DNA of 49,502 bases from Sulfitobacter sp. (GTDB lineage: Bacteria > Pseudomonadota > Alphaproteobacteria > Rhodobacterales > Rhodobacteraceae). The DNA lies in assembly GCA_024636445.1 (NCBI GenBank), contig JAGXHE010000050.1, forward strand, positions 1 to 49,502, read 5' to 3'. The translations under genes and the position numbers were made by a program. The notes beneath the pieces are model-generated. The model made no database searches. It was not told the DNA's origin and saw only the letters and a list, made by a program, of their open reading frames with translations. Shown piece after piece: positions 17,534 through 27,260 of the stretch; the stretch's first letter is position 1, and each line of letters begins with the position of its first letter.

Positions 17534-19938
17534 CGGCTGTCTCCTTGACGGCGCAGACGAAGCGCATTGGTGACCACAAAGACCGAGCTGAGCGCCATCG
17601 CACCTGCGGCCAGGCTGGGCGACAGTTGCGGCCCTCCAAAGGGCACCAGCAGGCCCGCCGCCACCGGGATCAGCAGCGCATTATAGCCAAAGGCCCAGAT
17701 CAGGTTCTGCCGGATATTGCGCAGGGTTGCCGCACTGATCGTCCGGGCACGCAGCACCGCGTCGGGGTTGGATGACATCAGCACCACGTCGGCGGCCTCT
17801 ATGGCGATGTCCGAGGCACTGGCCACGGCCAGCCCCACATCCGCTGCCGCCAGCGCAGGCGCGTCGTTGATGCCGTCCCCGACAAAGGCCACCGGCCCAT
17901 GTGCTTCGCGCAATGCAGTCAGGGCAGCGACCTTGCCCCCCGGTGGCACGGCTGCTGTCACCGCGTCGATGCCCAGCTGGCGCGCGACGTGTTGTGCGGT
18001 GGCTTCGACGTCGCCGGTGATCAGGGCGGGTATGACGCCGCTTGCCTTAAGTGCTGCGATGGCGTCGGCGGCCCCTTCGCGGATCGGGTCGGTGACCGCG
18101 ATCAGCGCTGCCAGCCGGTCGTTCTGGGCCACATAAACAGGCGTGGCACCGGTGCTTGCCCACTCTTCGGCAAGCGATTGCAGCGGCCCAGGGTCGACAC
18201 CTTGGGCCTGCATGAAGGCCGCATTGCCGATGTGCAGACGCGCGCCATCCACGGTGCCGGAGGTGCCCTGACCCGTGGTGCTGGTGATGTCGCTGACCGC
18301 AGGGCGCGGACCATCGGCAGCCACGGCAATGGCACGCGCGATGGGGTGCTCCGACTGCGCCTCCACGGCGGCCACCTGCGGCAGCAACGTCGCGCGGTCA
18401 AAGCCATCCGTCACGGCCATATCGGTCAGCGTCGGCGCGCCCATCGTCAGCGTGCCGGTCTTGTCAAAGGCCACAACCTTCACCGATTGCAGGGCTTGCA
18501 GCGCATCGCCTTGGCGGAACAGCACGCCCAGTTCGGCAGCACGGCCCGTGCCCACCATGATCGAAACAGGTGTGGCCAGACCCATAGCACAAGGGCACGC
18601 GATGATCAGCACGGCAACCCCTGCGACCAGCGCCTGTGTCGGATCGCCTGCCAGCAACCAGACCAGCGCGGTGACCGTGGCGACCGCTATGACCACCGGG
18701 ACAAACACCGCCGTCACGCGATTGATCAACGCCTGCACCGGCAGCCGCGCCGATTGCGCCTCGCGGGTCATCTCGACGACGCGGGCCAGCATGGTGTCAG
18801 AGCCGGTGCGCGTGGCGGTGTAATGCAGCGGCGTGGTGCCGTTGATGCAGCCTGCGCTGACCGTGTCGCCCACGGTGACAAAGGCCGGAACCGGCTCGCC
18901 CGTCAGCATGGCGGTGTCGATGTGGCCGCTGCCCATGGTCACGGTGCCGTCGGTGGCGATCCGGTCGCCCGCACGGGCCAGCAAGGTATCACCGCTGACA
19001 ATCTCGGACAGCGGGGTTTCGACATAATCGTCGCCGCGCTGCACCATCGCGGTATAAGGGGCCAGCGCCATCAGCTTGCGCACCGCATCGCCGGTGTGGC
19101 CCTTGGCCCGCGCCTCAAGCCAGCGGCCCAGCAGGATCAGAGTGACGATCACGGCGGCAGCCTCGAAATAGACCACACGCGCGTCGGCAGGCAGCCATTC
19201 GGGCATCAGGGTGGCAACCGTCGAATAGGCAAATGCTGCAGAAGTGCCCAGCGCCACCAGCGCATCCATATCGGGCCTTGCCTTCAGCAATCCCGGTACA
19301 CCGCGCCGGAAAAAGCCCGCACCCGGTCCGGCCAGAACCACGAGCGTCAGCGCCATCTGGATCAGGTGGCTGGCCTGCATGCCCACGGTGCGCGCAATCA
19401 GGTGGTGTATCGGCGGATAGATATGCCCGCCCATCTCGGCCAGAAACACCGGCAGGGTCAGCACAGCCGCGATTAAAAAACGGCGACGATAGTTGGCGGT
19501 GTTGTGGCGGTCGTGGTCCTGCGGGCTCTGCGCATCCGTCTGCATATCAGTCGCAGGATAGCCCGCCGCGTCCAGCGCACGGCGCAGCGCGCCGGTGTCG
19601 CGGCCCGACAGCGTGGTGACGTGCAGGGTCATGTCAGCCAGATTGGCATGGGCCGACAGCACACCGGGCACCTTCAGCGCCGCCGCCTCGACCCGCCCGA
19701 TGCACGACCCGCAGGTCATGTTGTCCACCTGCAAGGTCGCATCATGGCTGCGCGCGGGATAGCCCGCCTTGGTGAGGGTATCGCGCACCAGTGCCGCATC
19801 CACGCCGTCGATCTGACCGGAGTGGGTGGCAAGGTTCACACGGGCGTCCTGTCCGCCGGGAATGGCGGCCAGAGCGCGTTCGGCACGGCCTGCGCAACCC
19901 GCGCAGCTCATCCCGTCAATGTCAAAATGCAATGTCAT
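17530..19938 (-). CDS. copA: Copper-exporting P1B-type ATPase CopA
   Basis: The 802-residue protein has two N-terminal heavy-metal domains, GMSCAGCAGR (Cys12, Cys15) and NMTCGSCIGR. After eight predicted membrane helices it shows the P1B-1 features: CPC in IIACPCAMGLATP, the phosphorylation site DKTGTLT, the SEHP loop and GDGINDAPALAAADVG. It pumps Cu(I) out of the cytoplasm. The frame is open far upstream, but MTLHFDIDGM at 19938 is the family start and lies just after the CueR promoter. Confidence 0.96.
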   Translation of the reverse strand: MTLHFDIDGMSCAGCAGRAERALAAIPGGQDARVNLATHSGQIDGVDAALVRDTLTKAGYPARSHDATLQVDNMTCGSCIGRVEAAALKVPGVLSAHANLADMTLHVTTLSGRDTGALRRALDAAGYPATDMQTDAQSPQDHDRHNTANYRRRFLIAAVLTLPVFLAEMGGHIYPPIHHLIARTVGMQASHLIQMALTLVVLAGPGAGFFRRGVPGLLKARPDMDALVALGTSAAFAYSTVATLMPEWLPADARVVYFEAAAVIVTLILLGRWLEARAKGHTGDAVRKLMALAPYTAMVQRGDDYVETPLSEIVSGDTLLARAGDRIATDGTVTMGSGHIDTAMLTGEPVPAFVTVGDTVSAGCINGTTPLHYTATRTGSDTMLARVVEMTREAQSARLPVQALINRVTAVFVPVVIAVATVTALVWLLAGDPTQALVAGVAVLIIACPCAMGLATPVSIMVGTGRAAELGVLFRQGDALQALQSVKVVAFDKTGTLTMGAPTLTDMAVTDGFDRATLLPQVAAVEAQSEHPIARAIAVAADGPRPAVSDITSTTGQGTSGTVDGARLHIGNAAFMQAQGVDPGPLQSLAEEWASTGATPVYVAQNDRLAALIAVTDPIREGAADAIAALKASGVIPALITGDVEATAQHVARQLGIDAVTAAVPPGGKVAALTALREAHGPVAFVGDGINDAPALAAADVGLAVASASDIAIEAADVVLMSSNPDAVLRARTISAATLRNIRQNLIWAFGYNALLIPVAAGLLVPFGGPQLSPSLAAGAMALSSVFVVTNALRLRRQGDSR

Positions 19939-19945
19939 GATAGGG

Positions 19946-19976
19946 GATATAGGGCTTCCCACCGCTGGAAGGTCAA
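19946..19976 (-). promoter_or_regulatory. CueR-regulated copA promoter with 19-bp spacer
   Basis: Read on the minus strand, a -35 TTGACC (19976-19971) and -10 TATATC (19951-19946) are separated by exactly 19 bp, the overlong spacing of MerR-family promoters. The spacer holds an imperfect dyad beginning ACCTTCC and ending GGGAAGCC, close to the CueR consensus ACCTTCC...GGAAGGT. It lies 8 bp from the copA start, so the leader is very short. Confidence 0.85.
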
Positions 19977-20076
19977 GCGGCATTTTCAGATTTATTGTCA
20001 CATTGCTGGCGCGATGGTGAGTTGCGCCACCGACGCCCCGAAGGCAAGGTTTGCGAAAACCGGAATTGAGGGTGCA

Positions 20077-21687
20077 ATGACCAAAACGATAAGGGCCGCA
20101 GATGCGGTTGCGCGCAGGCTTTATGCCGCCGGTTGCCGGATGGCCTTTGGGATGCCGGGGGGCGAGGTTCTGACGATTGTGGATGCGCTCGAGGCGGCTG
20201 GGATCACGTTTTACCTGTGCAAACATGAAAATGGGGCGGCCTTCATGGCCGAGGGCGCGTGGCATCGCACCGGTGCGCCCGGCATATTGGTGGCCACCGT
20301 CGGCCCCGGTGTGCTGAACGGTGTCAACGCCGTCGCCAACGCGCTGCAAGACCGCGTGCCGCTGATCGTGCTGGCCGGAGCCGTAGATGCAGACGAGGCG
20401 CAAAGCTATACCCATCAGGTGCTGGACCAGCGCGCGGTATTCGCCCCGATCACCAAGGCCACCTTCCTGCTGGATGCGGGTGCGGCCAATATCATGGCGG
20501 ACAAGGCCGTGGGCATCGCGACCGAAGGCCAGCCCGGCCCGGTGTTCATCGACATTCCGATCCGCGTCGCCGAGGCGCAGGTGCCTGCCCAAGCGCCCCT
20601 GCCCCGTGCCATCGCCGCCGACGTGGTGCCGGATGCCGCCACGCTGGATCGTATCGCAGGCTGGCTGTCGCAGGCGGCGCGGCCCGTGATCATCGCAGGC
20701 GTCGATGCGCTGAACGAAGGTGCGGAGGTCGCCGGACTGGCGCGGCAGTTTGGCGTGCCGGTGATCACGACCTACAAGGCCAAGGGGATGCTGCCCGAGG
20801 ACGATCCATTGGCTTTGGGAGGAGCGGGCCTGTCGCCGCTGGCCGACAAGACGCTGCTGCCCTTCGTGCAATCCGCCGATCTTGTGCTGTGTCTGGGCTA
20901 TGATCCGATCGAAATGCGCACCGGCTGGCGCGATATCTGGGACAGCACGGCGCAGCGCGTGGTCGAGGTGACAGCGGTGCCAAACCACCACTACATGCAC
21001 CAATCCACGGTTAATATCGTCGGATCGGTCCGCGCCACAGTCGCCGCGTTGATGCAGGCCGCAACCCCGCGCGACACATGGGCAGGCGGCGAGGTGGCGA
21101 CGACCAAGGCCGCACTGACCGCAGCCTTTCCCGCAGACGAAGACTGGGGGCCAGGCGCCATCGTCGCCACCTGCCGCAAGGCATTGCCCCGCGATACGCT
21201 GACGACTGCCGACAGCGGCGCGCACCGCATCCTGCTGAGCCAGATGTGGGAATGCTACGCAGCCCGCGACCTGATGCAATCCTCGGCGCTGTGCACGATG
21301 GGCTGTGCCGTGCCGCTGGCAATGGGGGCGGCACTTGCTTCGCCCGACCGCACGGTGGTCAGCTTCAGCGGTGATGCAGGGTTTTTGATGGTCGCAGGCG
21401 AGCTGGCCACCGCCAAGGAGCTGAGTCTGCGGTGTATCTTCGTGGTCTTCGTCGATGCCACGCTAGCGCTGATCGAGCTGAAACAGCGCCAGCGGCAGCT
21501 TGGCAACCACGGCGTCGACTTTGGCACCCATGATTTTGCCGCCATCGGCCGTGCCTTTGGCGGGGCGGGCGTCGACGTGCGCAGTCGGACCGAGCTTGCC
21601 GACGCTCTGGAACAGGCGCAGACCGCAGATACCTTTACCGTCATCGCCGCCCATATCGAAAAAGGAGCCTACGATGGCCGAATCTAA
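20077..21687 (+). CDS. Thiamine pyrophosphate-dependent enzyme, acetolactate synthase-like
   Basis: The 536-residue protein has the three-domain layout of the acetolactate synthase/benzoylformate decarboxylase family. An N-terminal PYR domain contains the cofactor-activating Glu51 (KHENGAAFMAEG), followed by a central domain and a C-terminal PP domain. The TPP-Mg motif is unusual: it reads GDAGF, and the position usually held by paired Asn is VDATLALIE. ATG 20077 has GAGGG upstream; the longer frame lies over copA and is not coding. It overlaps the following CoA-transferase gene by 14 bp, so the pair probably acts together. The substrate is unknown; this is not the biosynthetic IlvB, as no small subunit is near. 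Confidence 0.82.
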   Translation: MTKTIRAADAVARRLYAAGCRMAFGMPGGEVLTIVDALEAAGITFYLCKHENGAAFMAEGAWHRTGAPGILVATVGPGVLNGVNAVANALQDRVPLIVLAGAVDADEAQSYTHQVLDQRAVFAPITKATFLLDAGAANIMADKAVGIATEGQPGPVFIDIPIRVAEAQVPAQAPLPRAIAADVVPDAATLDRIAGWLSQAARPVIIAGVDALNEGAEVAGLARQFGVPVITTYKAKGMLPEDDPLALGGAGLSPLADKTLLPFVQSADLVLCLGYDPIEMRTGWRDIWDSTAQRVVEVTAVPNHHYMHQSTVNIVGSVRATVAALMQAATPRDTWAGGEVATTKAALTAAFPADEDWGPGAIVATCRKALPRDTLTTADSGAHRILLSQMWECYAARDLMQSSALCTMGCAVPLAMGAALASPDRTVVSFSGDAGFLMVAGELATAKELSLRCIFVVFVDATLALIELKQRQRQLGNHGVDFGTHDFAAIGRAFGGAGVDVRSRTELADALEQAQTADTFTVIAAHIEKGAYDGRI

Positions 21688-22888
21688 AGGCGTATCTAAA
21701 GGCGCATTGGACGGGCTGTTTGTTCTCGACCTCAGCCGTATTCTGGCAGGCCCGACCGCGACGCAGCTGCTGGGCGATCTGGGCGCTACGATCATCAAGG
21801 TCGAAAACCCCAGGACCAGCGGTGACGATACCCGTGGCTGGGGGCCGAATTATGCCCGCGACACGCAGGGCAAAGCCACCGACCTGTCGGCCTATTTCAT
21901 GGCAGCCAACCGCAACAAACTGTCCATCGCCGTCGATATGTCCACCGCCGAAGGGCAGGACACTGTCCGCCAGCTGGCGGCGCGCGCCGATGTGGTGGTC
22001 GAGAACTACAAGCCCGGCGGGCTGGTCAAATACGGGCTGGACCACGCCACCTTGCTGAAAAGGCACCCTGCGCTGGTCTACTGCTCGATCAGCGGCTTTG
22101 GGCAGACCGGGCCGAACAGCAGCCAGCCCGGATATGATCTGATGGCGCAGGGCTATGGCGGGATCATGTCGCTGACCGGCGATCCCGACGGTGCACCGAT
22201 GAAGGTGGGCGTGGGCATCGCCGACGTGATGTGCGGGATGTATGCGACCGTCGGCATTCTGGCCGCCCTGCGTCACCGCGACAGCACCGGCCAAGGGCAG
22301 CACATTGACCTGAGCCTTGTGGACGCGCAGATGGCGTGGCTGGTCAACGAGGGCACCAACTATCTGGCCAGCGGTCAGGTGCCCGAACGGCGCGGCAATG
22401 CGCACCCCAATATCGTCCCCTATGACGCGTTCGAATGCAGCGACGGCCACGTGCTGCTGGCCGTGGGCAACGATGCGCAATTTGCCCGGTTTTGCGATGC
22501 GGTGGGGCTGAAGGGCCTCAGCGATGATCCGCGGTTTGACACCAACCAGCACCGGATCGACAACCGCGCCGCTCTGATGGCGCTGATGTGCCCAACGCTC
22601 AAGGCCCTTGCCCGCGACGAGGTGATGGAACGCCTGCACGCGGTCAAAGTGCCCGCAGGCCCGATCCATGACGTGGCCGAGGCGCTGACCTCGGATCAGG
22701 CGCAGGCGCGGGGTGCCGTGGTCGAGGTGCCATGTGACGCCGTGGCAGGTGGCCATGTGCGTCTGCTGGGCAATCCGCTGAAGCTGTCGGCGACGCCCAT
22801 CAGCTATCGCCGCGCGCCGCCCGCGTTCGGGCAGGACACCGAAACAGTGTTACAAATGCTGCGCAGAGCACCGGACGAAAAAGGCTGA
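21674..22888 (+). CDS. CaiB/BaiF family (class III) CoA-transferase
   Basis: The 404-residue protein shows the family fold: LDLSRILAGPTATQLLGDLG, the NKLSIAVDMS segment, SISGFGQTGP, and catalytic Asp155 in QPGYDLMAQG. The partner enzyme just upstream ends 14 bp inside this gene, and the start has AAAGGAG upstream. The first codons contain a short tandem duplication (ESKGVSKG). Class III enzymes move CoA between carboxylic acids such as formate/oxalate or carnitine/crotonobetaine; the substrate here is not deducible. Confidence 0.88.
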   Translation: MAESKGVSKGALDGLFVLDLSRILAGPTATQLLGDLGATIIKVENPRTSGDDTRGWGPNYARDTQGKATDLSAYFMAANRNKLSIAVDMSTAEGQDTVRQLAARADVVVENYKPGGLVKYGLDHATLLKRHPALVYCSISGFGQTGPNSSQPGYDLMAQGYGGIMSLTGDPDGAPMKVGVGIADVMCGMYATVGILAALRHRDSTGQGQHIDLSLVDAQMAWLVNEGTNYLASGQVPERRGNAHPNIVPYDAFECSDGHVLLAVGNDAQFARFCDAVGLKGLSDDPRFDTNQHRIDNRAALMALMCPTLKALARDEVMERLHAVKVPAGPIHDVAEALTSDQAQARGAVVEVPCDAVAGGHVRLLGNPLKLSATPISYRRAPPAFGQDTETVLQMLRRAPDEKG

Positions 22889-23062
22889 ACATATCCGATC
22901 TGGGCGAAATAGCCCAAAAATATTGCAATTCCGCCCCCGTACTCACGAAAACGCGTAGTGCGGGTCACACCTGCGTGTAGCGCCTCCTTGGTGGCGTAAA
23001 ACATGCGTAAATTAGGCATACCGCGCAGGGACACTCCCGCGCCACTCGAAAGGTGCCCCCAT

Positions 23063-24409
23063 ATGCAAAGCGACATCTGCGACAGTCCGGTTTCTCTGGA
23101 TGATCCGGTTCTGGTGGACCACTGGAATGGTGTGATCACCGGATTTCTGTCGCACGGCACCCGGACACCTGTGCATCTGGGCAAGGTGCTGGAAGGCGCG
23201 CCCGACTTTGCAATGGGCCATGCCGCGCGGGGGATATTCTCGCTGATGATGGGGCGGGCCGAACTGGTCCCCGTCGCCCGAGACGCACATAAAACCGCCA
23301 TGGCGGCACTGACCCGCCAAAGTGCAGCACCACGCGAAAAGCTGTGGGTGCAAGCCTTGGGCGAATGGATGCACGGACGGCCATCTGGGGCCGTCGCCGC
23401 GATGGAGGCCGCATTGCGCCTGCAACCGCGCGACACGCTGTCGGCCAAGGTCAGCCACGCCATCCGCTTTTTGCTGGGTGATGCGCGCGGGATGCGTGCC
23501 TCGGTCGAGGCGGTGCTGGATGCGCACACCGTTCACCCGATGCGCGGCTATCTGCTGGGCTGTCACGCCTTCACGCTTGAGGAAACCGGCGACTATGCCG
23601 CCGCTGAACGCACCGGTCTGCGCGGGCTGGACCATGCACCCGATGACGCATGGGGCCTGCACGCGGTGGCGCATGTGTTCGACATGACGGCACGGCCCGA
23701 CGCGGGCATCGCCCTGATCGAAGGCCACAAAGGCACCTGGGATCACTGCAACAATTTTCGCTACCACGTCTGGTGGCACAAGGCGCTTTTGCACATGGAC
23801 CGGGGCGAAATGGACGTGGCGCTGGAGCTCTACGATCACCAGATCCGTGCCGAGAAAACCGACGACTACCGCGATATCGCCAACGCCACGTCCCTACTGA
23901 TGCGGCTGCAACTGGACGGCATCGACGTGGGCGACCGCTGGGACGAGCTGGCCGCATTTTCCGAAGCGCGCGTCGAGGACGGCTGTCTGGTCTTTGCCGA
24001 TCTGCATTACATGCTGGCCCTGTCGGGGGCCGGTAAAGGCGAGGCTGCGGATGCGATGTGCGCCCGCTTCGTGCGCGACGCGATACGACATGGCGAAATG
24101 CCCCAAAGGGTCGCCGACCCCGGTCTGGCGGCGATTGCCGGATTGAATGCTTTTGCCGAAGGGCGCTGGGATCAGGCCTTTCAAAATCTGGCCGCAGCGC
24201 GCACCTCGATACAGTCGATCGGCGGCAGCCATGCGCAGCGCGACGTCTTTGAGCGCATGACGATAGATGCCGGATTGCGCGCCGGACGGGTTGAGCGTAC
24301 AGCCCAGATTCTGGCGCAGCGGACGGGCATGCGGGATGGTCATCAGGACCGTTTCGCACAGACCCGCGCGGCGTCGATTTCCAGCGCACGGCGTATTGCC
24401 GCCCAATGA
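23063..24409 (+). CDS. Tetratricopeptide-repeat protein, TTC38-like
   Basis: The 448-residue all-helical protein has repeated TPR-like units. The segments HPMRGYLLGCHAFTLEETGD, HAPDDAWGLHAVAHVFDM and NNFRYHVWWHKALLHMDRGE are typical of the TTC38 family of bacteria and animals. There is no signal peptide or membrane segment, so it is probably cytosolic. ATG 23063 has GAAAGG upstream and is preferred over a start 60 bp earlier. It precedes the opgCGH genes by 47 bp, but the function is unknown and a link to glucan synthesis is only positional. Confidence 0.78.
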   Translation: MQSDICDSPVSLDDPVLVDHWNGVITGFLSHGTRTPVHLGKVLEGAPDFAMGHAARGIFSLMMGRAELVPVARDAHKTAMAALTRQSAAPREKLWVQALGEWMHGRPSGAVAAMEAALRLQPRDTLSAKVSHAIRFLLGDARGMRASVEAVLDAHTVHPMRGYLLGCHAFTLEETGDYAAAERTGLRGLDHAPDDAWGLHAVAHVFDMTARPDAGIALIEGHKGTWDHCNNFRYHVWWHKALLHMDRGEMDVALELYDHQIRAEKTDDYRDIANATSLLMRLQLDGIDVGDRWDELAAFSEARVEDGCLVFADLHYMLALSGAGKGEAADAMCARFVRDAIRHGEMPQRVADPGLAAIAGLNAFAEGRWDQAFQNLAAARTSIQSIGGSHAQRDVFERMTIDAGLRAGRVERTAQILAQRTGMRDGHQDRFAQTRAASISSARRIAAQ

Positions 24410-24456
24410 GAAAACCCAATGAAGACAACCGACACGATGCGGATTAAGAGGCGGTG

Positions 24457-25731
24457 ATGACACATTCGACGACCGCATCCGACACCATGACCACGCCCTC
24501 TGACCGCTCCTTTGCGCCTGCACCTGCCAGCATCACGTCTGGCACTGCGCGTGTGCGCGACCTGCGCCTTGATTTCTTTCGCGGCATCGCGATGTTCATC
24601 ATCCTTATCGCCCATACACCCGGCAATTTTCTGGCAAGCTGGATACCCGCGCGCTGGGGTTTTTCCGATGCAACCGAGATTTTTGTGTTCTGCTCGGGCA
24701 TGGCCAGCGCCATCGCCTTTGGCGGCGGTTTCGACCGCGTGGGCTGGCGTCTGGGCAGCGCACGGGTGATGTTTCGCGTCTGGCAGGTCTACTGGGCGCA
24801 TGTCGGCCTGTTCTGCGCCACCATCGCATTGACCGTCTGGCTGACCGATCTGGACATCACCGGAAAGAACTACTGGGGCCAGCTGAACCTGTGGCCGGTC
24901 TTCGTCGAGAGCGAAAAATGGGCGAACCCGAACATTTTTCTCAGTTTCATGACTTTGAGCTATGTGCCTAATTACTTTGACATTTTGCCGATGTATATGA
25001 TCGTGCTGCTGTTTATGCCGATCATAATGCTGCTGGTGCGAATGAACTTTTCTGCAGTTGCAGCGTTCGTGATCATTATATGGCTTATGGCGCAGGAGAC
25101 GATGATGCAGACCTTGGGCCTTGGCGCGTGGCACCTCACTCTGCCAGCAGAACCCTGGAGCGACCGGAACTGGTTCTTCAACCCGTTCGGCTGGCAGCTG
25201 ATCTTCTTCACCGGCTTTGCCTTCATGCGCGGCTGGCTGCCCAAGCCTCCGGTGTCGATGGCGCTGTTCATTCTGTCGGCTGTGATCGTTTTGGCCGCCA
25301 TTCCGGTATCGAACATCGGTGTGCGCGAGTTCGGGCTGGAGTGGGCCAAGACCTGGCGCACCGATCACGCGGCATGGTTCGACAAATCGTCCTTTGCCAT
25401 CCTGCGTTATGTGCATTTTCTGGCCCTTGCCTATCTGGCCTGGGTCATCGCGGGTGACAAGGGTGACCGGCTGCTGGCCCGTGGCACCGGTGCGCTGGCG
25501 CGTGGGTGGGGCGTGCTGGTCGCGATCATCCTGAAGGTGGGTCAGCAATCGCTGGCCGTCTTCGTGGTCAGCATGTTCATTGCACGGCTGATGGGCTTTG
25601 GCATGGATGTGACCGACCACCGTGTCGTGCCCGTTCTTTTGATCAATCTTGCCGGAGCGGCGGTGCTGGTCGCCACCGCTTACGGCGCGGGCTGGTTCAA
25701 GGGCCAGCCTTGGAAAAAGGCGATAGTATAA
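24457..25731 (+). CDS. opgC: OpgC, osmoregulated periplasmic glucan modification membrane protein
   Basis: The 424-residue protein has about ten predicted membrane helices and begins its core with RDLRLDFFRGIAMFIILIAH, the OpgC/acyltransferase-3 start. OpgC adds succinyl groups to periplasmic glucans in E. coli and Rhodobacter sphaeroides. The in-frame GTG one codon before the ATG could also start it; AAGAGG lies upstream. The TAA stop overlaps the next gene's ATG by one base, TAATG, so translation of opgC and opgG is coupled. Confidence 0.9.
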   Translation: MTHSTTASDTMTTPSDRSFAPAPASITSGTARVRDLRLDFFRGIAMFIILIAHTPGNFLASWIPARWGFSDATEIFVFCSGMASAIAFGGGFDRVGWRLGSARVMFRVWQVYWAHVGLFCATIALTVWLTDLDITGKNYWGQLNLWPVFVESEKWANPNIFLSFMTLSYVPNYFDILPMYMIVLLFMPIIMLLVRMNFSAVAAFVIIIWLMAQETMMQTLGLGAWHLTLPAEPWSDRNWFFNPFGWQLIFFTGFAFMRGWLPKPPVSMALFILSAVIVLAAIPVSNIGVREFGLEWAKTWRTDHAAWFDKSSFAILRYVHFLALAYLAWVIAGDKGDRLLARGTGALARGWGVLVAIILKVGQQSLAVFVVSMFIARLMGFGMDVTDHRVVPVLLINLAGAAVLVATAYGAGWFKGQPWKKAIV

Positions 25732-27260
25732 TGTTGAGACGCGAAGTTCTGGCCTCCATCGCGGCCTTTGCCGCCACTGCTCCCTCTTTGTCATGGGCCG
25801 ACGAGCCCGGTTTGCAGCTTGGCACGCCCGAGCGTTTTGACGCCCAAAGTCTGATCCAGCGTGCCCGCGCAATGGCGGCAGAAGGCTATACCCCGCGCCC
25901 GCAGATCCCCAAAAGCTGGCGCAATCTGTCCTATGACCAATATCGCAAGATCTGGTTCGACAGCCGCAACGCATTGTGGGAGGGCACAGACGCCCCGCAG
26001 CGTGTCGACGTATTCCCGCCAGGGTTGTATTTTCCGCAGGCAGTCGCCATGTTCGAGGTCGCAGACGGCATCGCGCGGCCTTTGACCTTCGATATGGGCG
26101 TTTTCGACAGGACCGACCAGTTCCCCGAAGTTGAACTGGACGAGACACTGGGCTACAGCGGCCTGCGTCTGCGCGCCGAATTGCACAAATCCGGCATCTT
26201 CGAGGAATACGCGGTCTTTCAGGGTGCCAGCTATTTCCGTGGTCTGGGCGCCGGCGAAACCTATGGCCTCTCGGCGCGCGGTCTTGCGATCAATACCGCC
26301 GACCCGCAGGGCGAGGAGTTCCCCGATTTCGTCGGCCTGTGGCTGGAACGCCCGAACCATGGCGACGAGACTATCGTGGTGCACGCCCTGCTCGACAGTC
26401 TGTCGGTGACCGGCGCCTACACCTTCCGGATCACACCCGGCGCAGTGCTGCGGATGAATGTCAGCGCGCATCTGTTCGCGCGCACCGAACTTACGCATCT
26501 GGGCATCGCGCCGCTCACGTCGATGTTCCTGTTCGACGACACCGACCGCCAGCGGTTCGACGATTTCCGCCCGGCGGTGCACGACAGCGACGGGCTGCTG
26601 ATCCACAACGGCGGCGGCGAGATGATCTGGCGACCGCTGGCAAACCCTGCGACCTTGCAGGTCAGCTCGTTCGTCGATGTGAACCCCAAGGGCTTTGGCC
26701 TGATGCAGCGCGCACGCAAGCTGGAAAACTACAACGACCTCGAAGCGCACTACCACAACCGCCCCAGCCTGTGGGTCACCCCCGGCGAAGGGTGGGGCGA
26801 AGGTTCGGTCGCACTGGTTGAAATCCCCGCCGACCTCGAGGTTTACGACAACATCGTCGCCTATTGGCGTCCCGCGGATCCGATCTCCGCAGGGTCCGAA
26901 TACACCATGAGCTATCAGCTGGACTGGGGCGCCGACCCCGCGCCGGTGTCTCTGGCCGAGCCGATGCGCGTGATCAACACCGCAGCAGGAGCACGACCCG
27001 AAGGCGGCCGCGTCTTTGCCATCGACTTTGCGCCCGCATCGAACCTGCCCGAGGACCTCGAGACGATCACCAAGCTGGTGACCACCAGCGCGGGTACCGT
27101 CAGCGAAGGCATCTTGCAGCGCAATCCTGCGACAGGTGGTCTGCGCCTTGCCTTCACGTTCTTTCCCGATGAAGCCCAGCTGGCCGAGTTTCGGGTGCAA
27201 CTGCGTCAGGGCGACGCCGCCCTGTCCGAGCTTTGGCTCTACCGTTGGACCACCGCATGA
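25731..27260 (+). CDS. opgG: Glucan biosynthesis periplasmic protein OpgG/OpgD
   Basis: The 509-residue protein has an N-terminal export signal (MLRREVLASIAAFAATAPSLS, cleavage after WADE region). The MdoG beta-sandwich follows, with ISKSWRNLSYDQYRKIWF-like segments, the large PQAVAMFEVADG region and the final carbohydrate-recognition domain. OpgG/OpgD family proteins process beta-glucan chains in the periplasm during OPG synthesis. It overlaps opgH by four bases (ATGA). Either the OpgG or OpgD name is possible from sequence alone. Confidence 0.9.
   Translation: MLRREVLASIAAFAATAPSLSWADEPGLQLGTPERFDAQSLIQRARAMAAEGYTPRPQIPKSWRNLSYDQYRKIWFDSRNALWEGTDAPQRVDVFPPGLYFPQAVAMFEVADGIARPLTFDMGVFDRTDQFPEVELDETLGYSGLRLRAELHKSGIFEEYAVFQGASYFRGLGAGETYGLSARGLAINTADPQGEEFPDFVGLWLERPNHGDETIVVHALLDSLSVTGAYTFRITPGAVLRMNVSAHLFARTELTHLGIAPLTSMFLFDDTDRQRFDDFRPAVHDSDGLLIHNGGGEMIWRPLANPATLQVSSFVDVNPKGFGLMQRARKLENYNDLEAHYHNRPSLWVTPGEGWGEGSVALVEIPADLEVYDNIVAYWRPADPISAGSEYTMSYQLDWGADPAPVSLAEPMRVINTAAGARPEGGRVFAIDFAPASNLPEDLETITKLVTTSAGTVSEGILQRNPATGGLRLAFTFFPDEAQLAEFRVQLRQGDAALSELWLYRWTTA

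Noticed and set aside
17899-19476. 525-codon plus-strand frame over copA
   Set aside because: It is opposite the conserved ATPase motifs of copA and rich in His, Gln and Arg; no family is recognisable.
19939-21279. N-terminal extension of copA over the TPP-enzyme gene
   Set aside because: The frame stays open by chance; the first copper-binding domain begins at 19938 and the CueR promoter lies directly upstream of it.
21674-21710. Tandem ESKG/VSKG at the CoA-transferase N-terminus, considered as a slippage-based switch
   Set aside because: The repeat is only two imperfect units and in frame, so it would not give a phase-variable frameshift.
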